Assembly (NCBI GenBank): GCA_030252795.1 | Contig: CP127080.1 | Location: forward strand, 1,190,501 to 1,254,500 | Length of the DNA stretch: 64,000 bases | Direction: 5' to 3' | Source: Porticoccaceae bacterium LTM1 | GTDB taxonomy: Bacteria > Pseudomonadota > Gammaproteobacteria > Pseudomonadales > Porticoccaceae | Part shown: piece after piece, positions 1 to 9,850 of the stretch | Position numbering within the stretch: position 1 is the stretch's first letter | Layout: the number at the start of each line of letters is the position of its first letter | Notes under the pieces: generated by a model | Databases searched by the model: none | The model's input: the letters and a program-made list of their open reading frames with translations, nothing else | Told to the model about the DNA's origin: nothing | Made by a program: the position numbers and the translations under genes

Positions 1-1
1 A

Positions 2-676
2 GGTCGCTCTGTTCGTGTGAGTGACGAAGGTACCTTTGTTATCGGTCTCAATCGCGATGCGCCAGCAGAAATTGAGCTGGTTACACGATCAGCCGATGGT
101 GAGCTCGAGACTCATAAAGTGGCTATTGCGGCGCGGGAATACAATATTCAACGCGTTGAGGGGGTACCACAACGTACCGTTAATCCACCGGAAGAGGCGC
201 TGAAGAGGATTCGTGAAGAGTCCGCTATGGTGAAAAAAGCCCGTCAACTAGACGATAATCGCCTCGACTTCGGTCGCGGTTTCCGTTGGCCGATCGAAGG
301 GTCTATTACCGGTGTTTACGGCAGTCAGAGGTTCTATAACGGCGAGCCGAAAAGCCCTCACTACGGCATTGATATCGCAGCCCCTAAAGGAGCCCCGGTC
401 GTAGCGCCTGCAGCTGGGGTGGTGACCCTGGTCCATAAAGATATGTACTACTCAGGTGGCACGCTGATCATAGATCATGGTCATGGCGTATCGTCCACCT
501 TTATCCACCTGAGTGAATCACTTGTGGCGGTAGGGCAGCGTGTGGAAGCTGGGGAAGTAGTTGCCAAAGTGGGTTCGACCGGCCGCTCGACCGGCCCGCA
601 CCTGGACTGGCGAATGAACTGGTTCGAAGTGCGCATAGATCCCCAGCTGGTCATTGACGCATTTCCGGAGAAATAA
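2..676 (+). CDS. M23 family metallopeptidase (LytM domain), 5' end outside window
   Basis: The reading frame is open back to the first bases of the window, so the GTG at 17 is internal and the signal peptide lies upstream. The C-terminal ~130 residues form a peptidase M23/LytM domain. The zinc-ligand motif HYGIDIAAPKG is followed by an alternating Gly/Val beta core, and the second motif is GPHLDWRMNW (HxD in place of the usual HxH). Family members cleave peptidoglycan cross-bridges in the periplasm or act as amidase activators. The gene ends about 270 bp before the Trm112-like gene. The substrate cannot be told from the sequence. Confidence 0.9.
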   Translation, partial: GRSVRVSDEGTFVIGLNRDAPAEIELVTRSADGELETHKVAIAAREYNIQRVEGVPQRTVNPPEEALKRIREESAMVKKARQLDDNRLDFGRGFRWPIEGSITGVYGSQRFYNGEPKSPHYGIDIAAPKGAPVVAPAAGVVTLVHKDMYYSGGTLIIDHGHGVSSTFIHLSESLVAVGQRVEAGEVVAKVGSTGRSTGPHLDWRMNWFEVRIDPQLVIDAFPEK

Positions 677-693
677 CCAGAAGCTTATTCATG

Positions 694-813
694 GCTTAGC
701 GAGAGCAGGTAAAGCAAGGCTAAATGGGCGAAAAGGCGGAATTTACTTGAAGTAAATGAGCATTTTGAGCCACTTTTTAACGCCGTATTACCAAGCGCAG
801 TAGTTATGCAGTA
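694..813. repeat. possible intergenic repeat
   Basis: This AT/GC-alternating stretch has the look of a dispersed intergenic repeat. It contains the small palindrome TTTACTTGAAGTAAA and the block TTTTTAACGCCGTA. That block recurs near 55261, followed there by a related AACGCAG tail. Function is unknown and only part of the unit is shared within this window. Confidence 0.35.
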
Positions 814-945
814 ACTTCTATCCATTCATACTGCCGCCTGACGTGGTGTTGGGTGGCAGATTCCCGTAAAATTATCGATTGCATCCCTTCAGTACATGGT
901 GGATTCCATGTGCCCACGGGTTAATTCTTTCTCAGGGCAGATGTC

Positions 946-1137
946 ATGGACAAAAAACTTCTCAGCATTCTGGTGTGTCCGGTAACCAAGGCACCTTTGG
1001 AGTACGACCGGGAGAATCAGGAGCTGGTTTGCCGGGCGAGTGGTCTGGCATATCCGATACGCGATGGTATTCCGGTGATGCTGGAGTCAGAGGCGCGTCA
1101 GTTAAGTGCAGACGAAAAGCTTCATTCACACTCTTGA
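946..1137 (+). CDS. Trm112 family protein (YcaR-like)
   Basis: This 63-residue protein has the Trm112/YcaR fold signature: an N-terminal [14 protein letters not shown], a second Cys near residue 30 ([12 protein letters not shown]), and the typical end [13 protein letters not shown]. Only two of the four possible zinc-binding cysteines are present, as in many proteobacterial members. Eukaryotic Trm112 activates methyltransferases. Bacterial members are often beside lpxK-kdsB, but here the gene stands between an M23 peptidase and a HIT gene. The exact role in bacteria is unsettled. Confidence 0.85.
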   Translation: MDKKLLSILVCPVTKAPLEYDRENQELVCRASGLAYPIRDGIPVMLESEARQLSADEKLHSHS

Positions 1138-1160
1138 ATTGACAGTTAGAAGGAATCACG

Positions 1161-1511
1161 ATGTCTGAGCCAACGCTGTTTACCAGAATTATTGACCGCG
1201 AAATCCCGGCAGATATTGTTTACGAAGATGAGCATTGTATTGCCATCAGGGATATTGCTCCCAAGGCACCAACACACCTGCTGGTTATTCCCAAAAAGCC
1301 AATTCCGCGCCTGATTGATGCAACTGAAGAAGACAAGGCGCTACTTGGCCACCTGATGCTGGCAGCAGCAGAGATTGCCCGTCAGGCGGGTGTGGGTGAA
1401 GCCTTTCGGTTGATCGCCAATAACGGTGCCGGTGCCGGGCAAACAGTATTTCATCTGCATTTGCATATACTGGGCAACAAAGAATTCAGTGAAAGTCATC
1501 TTGGCTTTTAA
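1161..1511 (+). CDS. hinT: HIT family nucleotide-binding hydrolase (HinT-like)
   Basis: This 116-residue protein has the full HIT length. It contains an N-terminal FTRIIDREIPADIVYEDE block and the histidine triad FHLHLHILG (HxHxHxx) near residue 100, whose middle His is the nucleophile. HinT-type enzymes hydrolyse purine nucleoside phosphoramidates and aminoacyl adenylates in the cytoplasm. An AGAAGGA ribosome-binding site precedes the ATG. It is 23 bp downstream of the Trm112 gene and 49 bp before alaS, so co-transcription is plausible. A HinT upstream of alanyl-tRNA synthetase would fit a role in clearing aminoacyl-AMP, but this is inference. Confidence 0.92.
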   Translation: MSEPTLFTRIIDREIPADIVYEDEHCIAIRDIAPKAPTHLLVIPKKPIPRLIDATEEDKALLGHLMLAAAEIARQAGVGEAFRLIANNGAGAGQTVFHLHLHILGNKEFSESHLGF

Positions 1512-1557
1512 CCATTTTATAAACGGATGACCGCTCAGGCGGACCAGGAACTATTGA

Positions 1558-4164
<2,607 letters not shown>

Positions 4165-4263
4165 CAAAAACATGGTCATATCGATCGGTTATTGTTAACT
4201 TTTTGGGTAATTTGCTGTTTAATCGCGCCTCTTTGGTGTTATTAAACCGGTGTGGAATGATTA

Positions 4264-5499
4264 ATGAGTCTGATAGTTCAAAAATATGGTGGTACCTCAG
4301 TAGGCAGCGTTGAACGCATTGAGGCTGTAGCCGATAAAGTTGCCAGTTTTCGCGATCAAGGTCACGATCTCGTTGTAGTTCTTTCAGCGATGAGTGGTGA
4401 AACCAACCGTTTGATTGGTTTGGCACGCGAAATTCATCCGGACCCAACTCCCCGGGAGATGGATGTGCTGGTTTCTACAGGTGAGCAAGTCACAATTGCC
4501 TTGTTATCCATGGCTTTGCAGAAGCGTGGCTACGATGCCCGTTCTTACACAGGCTCACAGGTAAGGATTCTGACCAATACCACCCACACCAAGGCGCGGA
4601 TTGAAGAAATCGACTCCCACCGCATGCAGGATGACCTGAGTAAAGGGCGCGTTGTGGTAGTGGCCGGTTTTCAGGGTGTCGACCCTGAAGGCAATATCAC
4701 TACGCTGGGTCGCGGTGGCTCTGATACCACAGCCGTAGCCTTGGCTGCTGCCCTCAGGGCGGATGAATGTCAGATTTACACTGATGTTGATGGTGTTTAC
4801 ACAACCGATCCGCGTGTTGTGCCAACTGCCAGACGTCTCGATACGGTGACCTTTGAAGAAATGCTGGAATTGGCCAGCGAAGGTGCCAAAGTGCTGCAAA
4901 TTCGCTCCGTTGAGTTTGCCGGTAAATACAAAGTTCCCCTGCGCGTGCTTTCCAGCTTTGAAGATGGCCCGGGCACACTGATTACTCTCGAGGAGAAAGA
5001 CAACATGGAAAAACCGGTCGTTACTGGTATCGCCTTCAATCGCGACGAGGCTGAAGTGACCGTGCATGGCATTCCGGATCAACCTGGAGTGGCTTACAAC
5101 GTGTTGGCTCCAATTGGTGAAGCAGGAATTGATATTGATATCATCTGTCAAAACGTTGCACAGGATAACCTCTCTGCTGCACTGACGTTTACCGTAAACA
5201 GGGCTGACCTGCCGAAGGCGCTGGCTATTGCTGAAAAAGCAGCCAAAGAGCTTGGTGCCAAAGAGGTAGAGGGCGACCCGGACATCGCCAAGATCTCCGT
5301 AGTGGGAATGGGTATGAAGTCCCACTCTGGGGTTGCTTCCACCATGTTCAAGGCCTTGTCTGAACACAACATCAATATTCAGCTGATCACTACATCTGAA
5401 ATTAAGATTACCGTTGTGATCGAAGAGAAGTATCTGGAGTTGGCTGTTCGTGCGTTGCACGATGCGTTTGGCCTGGCTGAAGTCAGCAAAGAGGAATGA
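4264..5499 (+). CDS. lysC: aspartate kinase
   Basis: Aspartokinase phosphorylates L-aspartate in the first step towards Lys, Thr and Met. The 411 residues match the monofunctional alpha-type enzyme. The kinase domain begins with VQKYGGTSVGSVERIE and contains TTLGRGGSDTTAVALAA near residues 140-160. The C-terminal ~150 residues form two ACT domains (VTVHGIPDQPGVA and KISVVGMGMKSHSGVA) that bind feedback inhibitors. The usual overlapping beta-subunit start is possible but was not tested. A weak GTGGAATGA ribosome-binding site precedes the ATG. Confidence 0.97.
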   Translation: MSLIVQKYGGTSVGSVERIEAVADKVASFRDQGHDLVVVLSAMSGETNRLIGLAREIHPDPTPREMDVLVSTGEQVTIALLSMALQKRGYDARSYTGSQVRILTNTTHTKARIEEIDSHRMQDDLSKGRVVVVAGFQGVDPEGNITTLGRGGSDTTAVALAAALRADECQIYTDVDGVYTTDPRVVPTARRLDTVTFEEMLELASEGAKVLQIRSVEFAGKYKVPLRVLSSFEDGPGTLITLEEKDNMEKPVVTGIAFNRDEAEVTVHGIPDQPGVAYNVLAPIGEAGIDIDIICQNVAQDNLSAALTFTVNRADLPKALAIAEKAAKELGAKEVEGDPDIAKISVVGMGMKSHSGVASTMFKALSEHNINIQLITTSEIKITVVIEEKYLELAVRALHDAFGLAEVSKEE

Positions 5500-5511
5500 T
5501 CCTCAAGGGTT

Positions 5512-5553
5512 GGGATATTGATTACAGGACGACTCAAATCAATATCTTGACCC
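5512..5553. terminator. hairpin after lysC
   Basis: GATATTGATT and AATCAATATC form a stem 3' of lysC and before csrA. There is no long T-run, so it may be a weak terminator or an mRNA-processing hairpin. Confidence 0.35.
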
Positions 5554-5692
5554 GAGATGCTGATATACTTTTGGACAGATGGTGCTTGCGCCGTCGACAA
5601 TAACAGGCTGATCAACAATAAAACCAAAAGATCGGCTTTAAAAAAGCATGCGGTGTGGAATGCCGCAAGGAAAGCAGTATAGGAGAAAAGCC

Positions 5693-5878
5693 ATGCTAAT
5701 ACTTACTCGACGTGTTGGCGAAACATTAGTAGTTGGTGATGACATCACCGTTACCGTCCTTGGTGTGAAAGGCAACCAGGTTCGCTTGGGTGTGAATGCG
5801 CCTAAAGATGTGTCTGTACACCGCGAAGAAATCTATCAGCGAATCCAACAGGAAAAGCAGATACAGGGCCAATCCTGA
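5693..5878 (+). CDS. csrA: carbon storage regulator CsrA/RsmA
   Basis: This 61-residue RNA-binding dimer matches CsrA along its length: [18 protein letters not shown], then [24 protein letters not shown] with the conserved basic positions, and a short variable tail. It represses or stabilises mRNAs by binding GGA motifs. An in-frame ATG 45 bases upstream is rejected because AGGAG lies 7 bases before the ATG at 5693 and the family starts with MLILTRR. Several GGA triplets (GTGTGGAA, AAGGAAAG, TAGGAGAA) lie in the leader, consistent with the autoregulation known for csrA. Confidence 0.97.
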   Translation: MLILTRRVGETLVVGDDITVTVLGVKGNQVRLGVNAPKDVSVHREEIYQRIQQEKQIQGQS

Positions 5879-5905
5879 TCAGGAAGTAAACAAAGTTGGG
5901 TGTCA

Positions 5906-6171
5906 GGGCCTGTTAACACCAATTTGATAGCCGCTGCTGGAGACCATTTTTGTGTCCAGCGAGACAGAAGGAGCGCGGTTTGGTTATTCCAAATAAGTGA
6001 CTGATAACGAAGCGGGACGCTAAAATGGTTCCAGCCCACCGGGTTATGGCTAAAAATCCGCCACTCTTCGTTGCTTGTCGTTTATTTGGAGTCACCAAAC
6101 TTCACTCCTCCCGCCTTGATTGGCGGATTTTTAGCCATAACAGCGACAATCAAATTGGTGTTAACAGGCCC
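5906..6171. mobile_element. MITE-like palindromic element, 266 bp
   Basis: Terminal inverted repeats of 31 bp (5906-5936 and 6141-6171) begin GGGCCTGTTAACACC and differ at only two positions. The two halves stay complementary inwards, with GGCTAAAAATCCGCCA at 6048-6063 facing its complement at 6121-6136. The whole element could therefore fold into one long hairpin. It has no credible ORF. No clear target-site duplication was found. Non-autonomous transposon derivatives have this structure, but the parent transposase is not in the window. Confidence 0.7.
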
Positions 6172-6441
6172 CAAGCAAATTGATTGAAATTTAAAGCAAT
6201 TCTTGGCGCCTAACCCCTTTGTTTTTCCTCCCATTATGGTATTATGCCGCCCTCGTTGCACAAGCTGACCAGCATATGTGTGGCAAATAAAATTAGGGTA
6301 AATTAGCCAAGTGGCTGACAAAGTGCACAGCACTTTGGGTGCCGAAAGGCAATCCCGTGAGGGACGAGAGCCAAAGGCTCGAAGCAATGCGCGATCAGGA
6401 GCGTCTTCCAAGGTTGGAAAAACTGCTGAAGAAAAATTTAC
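6172..6441 (+). promoter_or_regulatory. tRNA-Ser upstream region with probable promoter
   Basis: No gene is visible in this stretch. A -10-like TATTAT at 6240-6245 has a TTTGTT 16 bases upstream and is followed at once by GCCGCCC. Such a GC-rich discriminator is typical of stable-RNA promoters under stringent control. Transcription from here would give a ~190-nt leader containing short hairpins (AGAGCC-AAAGGCTC) before tRNA-Ser. The promoter is inferred. Confidence 0.4.
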
Positions 6442-6532
6442 GGTGAGGTGGCCGAGTGGCTGAAGGCGCTCCCCTGCTAAGGGAGTATACCCTAATCCGG
6501 TATCGAGGGTTCGAATCCCTCCTTCACCGCCA
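6442..6532 (+). tRNA. serV: tRNA-Ser(GCT)
   Basis: This 91-nt class II tRNA has acceptor stem GGTGAGG paired with CTTCACC, discriminator G and an encoded CCA. The anticodon loop CTGCTAA is flanked by CTCCC/GGGAG and gives anticodon GCT, which reads AGC and AGT. It has the long variable arm of serine tRNAs and the T loop GGTTCGAATCC. The position after csrA matches many gammaproteobacteria, where tRNA-Arg(ACG) usually follows. Here tRNA-Arg lies 56 kb away. The last 19 nt are duplicated 175 bp downstream. Confidence 0.97.
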
Positions 6533-6845
6533 TAAAGAAAAACCCGGCTTCGGCCGGGTTTTTTGTTGGTGGTTAATGAGAGTGAGAGCCCTCGTCGGGT
6601 TCGACAAAATGCGTTTGAGCATTTTGCACGAGGAGTGAAACGACGAAGCCCCGTAGGGGTGTTTGCAGCCCATAGGCTGCAGGCATGTAATCCCTCCTTC
6701 ACCGCCATAAAGAAAAACCCGGCTTCGGCCGGGTTTTTTGTTGGTGGTTGATTTTGCTGAAAACCTCTCCAGATTCGACAAAATGAAGATGAATATTTTG
6801 CATGAGAAGTGGGGCGATAAAGTCCAGTGCAAATACGTATTGTAG
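6514..6845 (+). repeat. tRNA-tail repeat (rtT-like), two units
   Basis: A 61-bp direct repeat (6514-6574 and 6689-6749) starts with exactly the last 19 nt of tRNA-Ser including CCA, then the terminator. The period is 175 bp. Between copies lie GGTTCGACAAA (6598-6608), a hairpin pair around CAAAATG/CATTTTG, AGCCCCGTAGGGG (6647-6659) and CAGCCCATAGGCTG (6666-6679). After the second copy a decayed module runs to about 6845 (TTCGACAAAATG, ATTTTGCATGAG). The same module order occurs at tRNA-Arg. The architecture matches E. coli tyrT/rtT repeats. Confidence 0.85.
6538..6566 (+). terminator. terminator after tRNA-Ser
   Basis: The hairpin ACCCGGCTTCGGCCGGGT is followed by TTTTTTG, a strong Rho-independent terminator. 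It is copied identically in the repeat at 6713-6741. Confidence 0.85.
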
Positions 6846-6964
6846 ACACCACAAGAGTTAGTGCCCCTAAAAATCCTTAACATAAAAAGATATGTTTATG
6901 CAGCGCTAAAAATTTTAATTAAAAGCTGAAGTTTTAAATATAGATAAAATTATTCCAAATAATA

Positions 6965-6992
6965 TTGACAATTACTTTTGAAGTACTATTCT
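6965..6992 (+). promoter_or_regulatory. sigma70-type promoter of small transcript
   Basis: A consensus -35 TTGACA (6965-6970) and TATTCT (6987-6992) are separated by 16 bp. It would start a transcript near 6999, directly before the structured element at 7010-7178. Confidence 0.65.
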
Positions 6993-7044
6993 TTAGCCCA
7001 GTTCAAAAAGCTGCACTGCAGCAAAAGCATAAAGGAGCACTTAA

Positions 7045-7080
7045 ATGTATCAATTCGTACCGAGTAGTAACTCCAAATAA
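7045..7080 (+). CDS. 11-residue leader-type peptide MYQFVPSSNSK
   Basis: An ATG follows AAAGGAG with 7-bp spacing and opens an 11-codon frame ended by TAA. The start codon is partly paired in the 10-bp stem described for the small transcript, so translation and folding would compete. It has two consecutive AGT serine codons, read by the tRNA-Ser(GCT) encoded 500 bp upstream. The peptide is too short for homology. Support comes only from the ribosome-binding site and the position between a promoter and a terminator. Confidence 0.4.
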   Translation: MYQFVPSSNSK

Positions 7081-7147
7081 CCTTTTAAGTGCTGAAGCTT
7101 GGAAGGTTGTTGATCAATACCTTCCGGCCTGAAAATAGCTTTTATAT

Positions 7148-7178
7148 AAGCCCCGGCTGGAATCAGTCGGGGCTTTTT
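7148..7178 (+). terminator. terminator between small transcript and rtcB
   Basis: AAGCCCCGGCTG pairs with CAGTCGGGGCTT (one G-T pair) and runs into TTTTT. It is a strong intrinsic terminator upstream of rtcB. Confidence 0.8.
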
Positions 7179-7259
7179 CTTTTCTGATGATCTGAAAAAA
7201 CCTGCCGGAAGGTGAGCTGGTAAATAGATGATGCCCGAATTTCAGGGCAGGGGATTGTT

Positions 7260-8465
7260 ATGCCTGTAAAAATGGAATTAAACACCGGAAATAACGGATT
7301 TAAGCCGGTGAAGATATATACACGGGATGTGGATAATTTGGCGTTGACCCAGTTAAAAAGTCTGTCTCAGTTGCCATTTATTCACTCTCATGTGGCAGCT
7401 ATGCCGGATGTGCACGCTGGAATTGGGGCCACAGTTGGCTCAGTTATTCCTACGCGATCAGCGATTATTCCCGCTGCTGTGGGAGTTGATATTGGCTGTG
7501 GAATGATGGCCGTTCAGCTGTCGCTAAATGCGTCTCAACTGCCGGATAACCTTAAGCCAGTGCGTGAAGCTATCGAGCGTGCTGTTCCTGTTGGTGCTCG
7601 TGCTCACAAGATGGTCTCCGCACGTGAATCCTCTTGCCGAGTGCTTGAGGTGGGAGTGAATAGACTGTTTGAGCAGCATCCGACGCTGTTAAAAATGCTG
7701 AAGCATCCGCAGCAGACTTGGGTGAAGCAGTTGGGCACTCTTGGAAGTGGTAACCACTTTATAGAGTTGTGTGTGGACGAAAGTGATGGTGTATGGGTGA
7801 TGCTGCACTCCGGTAGTCGAGGAATTGGTAATGCTATAGGTCGTTACTTTATTCAGCTGGCACGTAAAGATATGAGTGGTCATATCCATAATCTGCCGGA
7901 TCGTGATCTGGCCTACTTCGAGGAAGGTTGTAATCACTTTGAAGATTACATGTTTTCGATTGAGTGGGCTCAGGAGTATGCGCGAATTAATCGAGAAGAG
8001 ATGATGGGGCTGGTTTTGAGGGCAGTTGAGCCAATGCTTCCGCCTTTTTCATTGCTGGAAAGCGCAATCAACTGTCACCACAACTATGTCAATCGGGAAG
8101 TGCACTACGGTGAGGAAGTTTATGTCACTCGAAAGGGAGCAATAAGCGCCCGTGCTGATGAACTTGGAATTATCCCGGGAAGTATGGGAGCGAAATCCTA
8201 CATAGTTCGAGGCAAGGGAAATGCTGAGTCTTTTTGCTCCTGTGCCCACGGTGCCGGCCGAAATATGACCCGCAATGAAGCGCGAAGGCGTTTTAACCGG
8301 GATGACCTGATTCGCCAGACGCGAGGAGTTGAGTGTCGCAAAGACAGTGGCGTTCTGGATGAGATTCCGGCTGCATATAAAGATATAGATACAGTAATGA
8401 AAAACCAAAGCGACTTGGTGGAGGTGGTATACACCCTCAAGCAAGTACTTTGTGTAAAAGGCTGA
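7260..8465 (+). CDS. rtcB: RtcB family RNA-splicing ligase
   Basis: RtcB joins RNA 2',3'-cyclic phosphate or 3'-phosphate ends to 5'-OH ends using GTP and Mn2+, repairing or splicing tRNA and rRNA. All key motifs are present in the 401 residues: DVHAGIGATVGSVIPT (50-65), GVDIGCGM with metal Cys80, GTLGSGNHFIEL with His166, HSGSRGIGN with His183, NCHHNY with His273/274, and CSCAHGAGR. In the last motif His330 matches the guanylylated His of characterised RtcB. The ATG is preceded by AGGGGAT. No RtcR, RtcA or archease gene is adjacent. It begins a small operon with the two unknown genes downstream. Confidence 0.95.
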   Translation: MPVKMELNTGNNGFKPVKIYTRDVDNLALTQLKSLSQLPFIHSHVAAMPDVHAGIGATVGSVIPTRSAIIPAAVGVDIGCGMMAVQLSLNASQLPDNLKPVREAIERAVPVGARAHKMVSARESSCRVLEVGVNRLFEQHPTLLKMLKHPQQTWVKQLGTLGSGNHFIELCVDESDGVWVMLHSGSRGIGNAIGRYFIQLARKDMSGHIHNLPDRDLAYFEEGCNHFEDYMFSIEWAQEYARINREEMMGLVLRAVEPMLPPFSLLESAINCHHNYVNREVHYGEEVYVTRKGAISARADELGIIPGSMGAKSYIVRGKGNAESFCSCAHGAGRNMTRNEARRRFNRDDLIRQTRGVECRKDSGVLDEIPAAYKDIDTVMKNQSDLVEVVYTLKQVLCVKG

Positions 8466-8500
8466 AGATAGTTAATTGAAAGTAAACACAGGAGAGGCTG

Positions 8501-8635
8501 ATGAAAACCATACCCGGTTTTAAAACTGAACGAACAATATCAAAAATAAATGGTAATGATTATGGACACGCAGTTACTCGACGAGGTAATCGATTGTCTG
8601 TCAGGGGAGCGCTACCTGTTTCGATATGGCAGTGA
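8501..8635 (+). CDS. small ORF, 44 residues, overlapping the next gene
   Basis: The best ribosome-binding site after rtcB (GGAGAGG at 8491-8497) serves this ATG, which opens a frame MKTIPGFKTERTISKING and ends at TGA 8633-8635. The following 316-residue gene starts inside it in another frame with no clear ribosome-binding site. This could be a coupling ORF whose translation delivers ribosomes to the downstream start, or a small protein. No family was recognised. A sequencing frameshift at the start of the next gene is an alternative. Confidence 0.4.
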   Translation: MKTIPGFKTERTISKINGNDYGHAVTRRGNRLSVRGALPVSIWQ

Positions 8636-9500
8636 TCAATATGCAGTCGTTTTGTTGCAGCGATTGCTACAGGAAAGTGATCAAAAAATATCTGAGCTTA
8701 GGAAAAGTTCTTTTGGCAGGCTGTTGAATAAACCAGTTATTCAAAAGGTTGTTGCCAGAAAAGGTGACGGGAAAATTAACCGCTATGATCTGGACAGGCT
8801 GTTAGCTGATGCCGATAGTCCGTATATCCTGACTCTGGATCGATGGGGTAACAAAAAGGATTATCGTTGGAGTCAGATCTCTCGCCCTGGTGAAAACCTT
8901 GTGTTGCAGATGAACTTCAATCGGCAACACGATCAGGATTTTGAGCGTTTACTGGAAATTGACAGGGAGGAATTCAACGGCTGGTCACATCCAACTTGTA
9001 AAACAGGGCGGAGCACGTTGTGTTGGGCCCGGCTAGATCTCGACTTTGAGAGCGGTCAGGCGTTGATCGAGGAAATTCAAACGGACTGGTATCGGGATGT
9101 TTTCCGTCTGTATCGACGAAAGGAGTGGGCAGAGAATCAGCAAAGGAAGCAATTTAAATTTTGGGGTTATGAACTCTCTGTTGAGAAAGTGCACGCATAC
9201 TGTGCGCGTACTCTTGAGATACACAGACAATGGAATGAAGCCATGCTAACAGCGGTACTGAAGTTTCTGTGGGAGGAGCTTGGTATTCATGATGTCTACT
9301 ACCACAGTTACGAAACAGGACGGATCCTGAAAAATATCGGCATATACAGTGGCCCACCACGGTCACTTTACACCGACCTCCCCAAACGCTTCTGCTTTGA
9401 GGAGGTGAGAAGGGGTCCGCAGTGGATCGAGAATTGCACACCTGCGCGCCGCAGATTAAAGAAGATCAAGCAGCCGAAGTGGTTTCGGCTGGCAATTTGA
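8550..9500 (+). CDS. uncharacterised protein in rtcB operon, 316 residues
   Basis: No family was recognised. The protein is charged, aromatic and soluble with no signal peptide or membrane segment. Distinct stretches are YILTLDRWGNKKDYRWSQI, GRSTLCWARLDLDFESGQ, LIEEIQTDWYRDVFRLYRR and VYYHSYETGRILKNIGI. The start could be any of the ATGs at 8550, 8556 or 8562. The gene lies 84 bp after rtcB, and a 65-residue basic protein follows after 15 bp, so the three are probably one operon. Its place with an RNA ligase suggests, but does not show, an RNA-repair role. Confidence 0.75.
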   Translation: MVMIMDTQLLDEVIDCLSGERYLFRYGSDQYAVVLLQRLLQESDQKISELRKSSFGRLLNKPVIQKVVARKGDGKINRYDLDRLLADADSPYILTLDRWGNKKDYRWSQISRPGENLVLQMNFNRQHDQDFERLLEIDREEFNGWSHPTCKTGRSTLCWARLDLDFESGQALIEEIQTDWYRDVFRLYRRKEWAENQQRKQFKFWGYELSVEKVHAYCARTLEIHRQWNEAMLTAVLKFLWEELGIHDVYYHSYETGRILKNIGIYSGPPRSLYTDLPKRFCFEEVRRGPQWIENCTPARRRLKKIKQPKWFRLAI

Positions 9501-9515
9501 TAAGGAGAAGCGAAT

Positions 9516-9713
9516 ATGCCCGATAGAAACCGGCAAAACCGGCGCACACAGCGTCAAGTCACGGGTAATCCCATTGCCCAGAACCCTCTGCTTCGCAGAG
9601 GTGGCGTTCACGAGAAATCCAATAGCGTCAAACGTCAAAATGCCAAGCGTGACCTGCAACAGCGGGTGCGCGCTTGGCGCAACCCTGTCAGTTTGGCTTT
9701 GTTGGCTGCCTGA
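9516..9713 (+). CDS. small basic protein, rtcB operon
   Basis: A 65-residue protein follows AAGGAG with good spacing, 15 bp after the previous gene. It is strongly basic (many Arg, Lys and Gln), opening MPDRNRQNRRTQRQVTGN with a central NPLLRRGGVHEKS. This composition suggests nucleic-acid or ribosome binding. The stretch resembles, only loosely, the short basic ribosome-rescue proteins. No firm family can be named. It is the last gene before the FecI/FecR cluster. Confidence 0.6.
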   Translation: MPDRNRQNRRTQRQVTGNPIAQNPLLRRGGVHEKSNSVKRQNAKRDLQQRVRAWRNPVSLALLAA

Positions 9714-9735
9714 TGCATTTAAAGTTGGTTGTTTT

Positions 9736-9764
9736 TTGATCAATGCTTGCTTTTCTGTTAATAT
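9736..9764 (+). promoter_or_regulatory. putative sigma70 promoter upstream of cluster A
   Basis: TTGATC and TAATAT are separated by 17 bp, about 145 bp before the sigma gene. It could give basal expression beside the ECF-type element at 9851. Confidence 0.4.
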
Positions 9765-9850
9765 CCATGCAAATCAAAGAGTTAGTCTTAAACCCCTCTT
9801 GTTTGCCCATATTCCCGAGTTAAGTCTCAATTAACCTAAGTTCCTGACTG

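Larger units (their letters stand above)
6999..7182 (+). ncRNA. candidate structured small RNA or rtcB leader with 11-codon ORF
   Basis: A promoter and a terminator bracket about 180 nt with four hairpins. These are GCTGC/GCAGC (7010-7022), AGCACTTAAA/TTTAAGTGCT (7036-7045 with 7084-7093), GGAAGGT/ACCTTCC (7101-7107 with 7119-7125) and a terminator (7148-7178). The loop of the second hairpin holds a complete ORF, MYQFVPSSNSK (7045-7080). Its ribosome-binding site GGAG and ATG lie in or at the stem. It may be an independent sRNA or an attenuator leader for rtcB, which starts 77 bp after the terminator. No known RNA family was recognised. Confidence 0.55.

Noticed and set aside
4555-5460. 301-codon minus-strand frame opposite lysC
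   Set aside because: It is a shadow of the well-supported lysC gene, with no family motif or ribosome-binding site.
6082-6883. Two long minus-strand open frames over the tRNA-Ser region
   Set aside because: They run through the tRNA, its terminator and repeat copies, and part of the MITE. Their sequences contain duplicated terminator translations, so they are not coding.
7201-7259. Sigma-54 promoter before rtcB
   Set aside because: rtc operons often use sigma-54 and RtcR, but no GG-N10-GC element matching -24/-12 was found here and no rtcR gene is adjacent.
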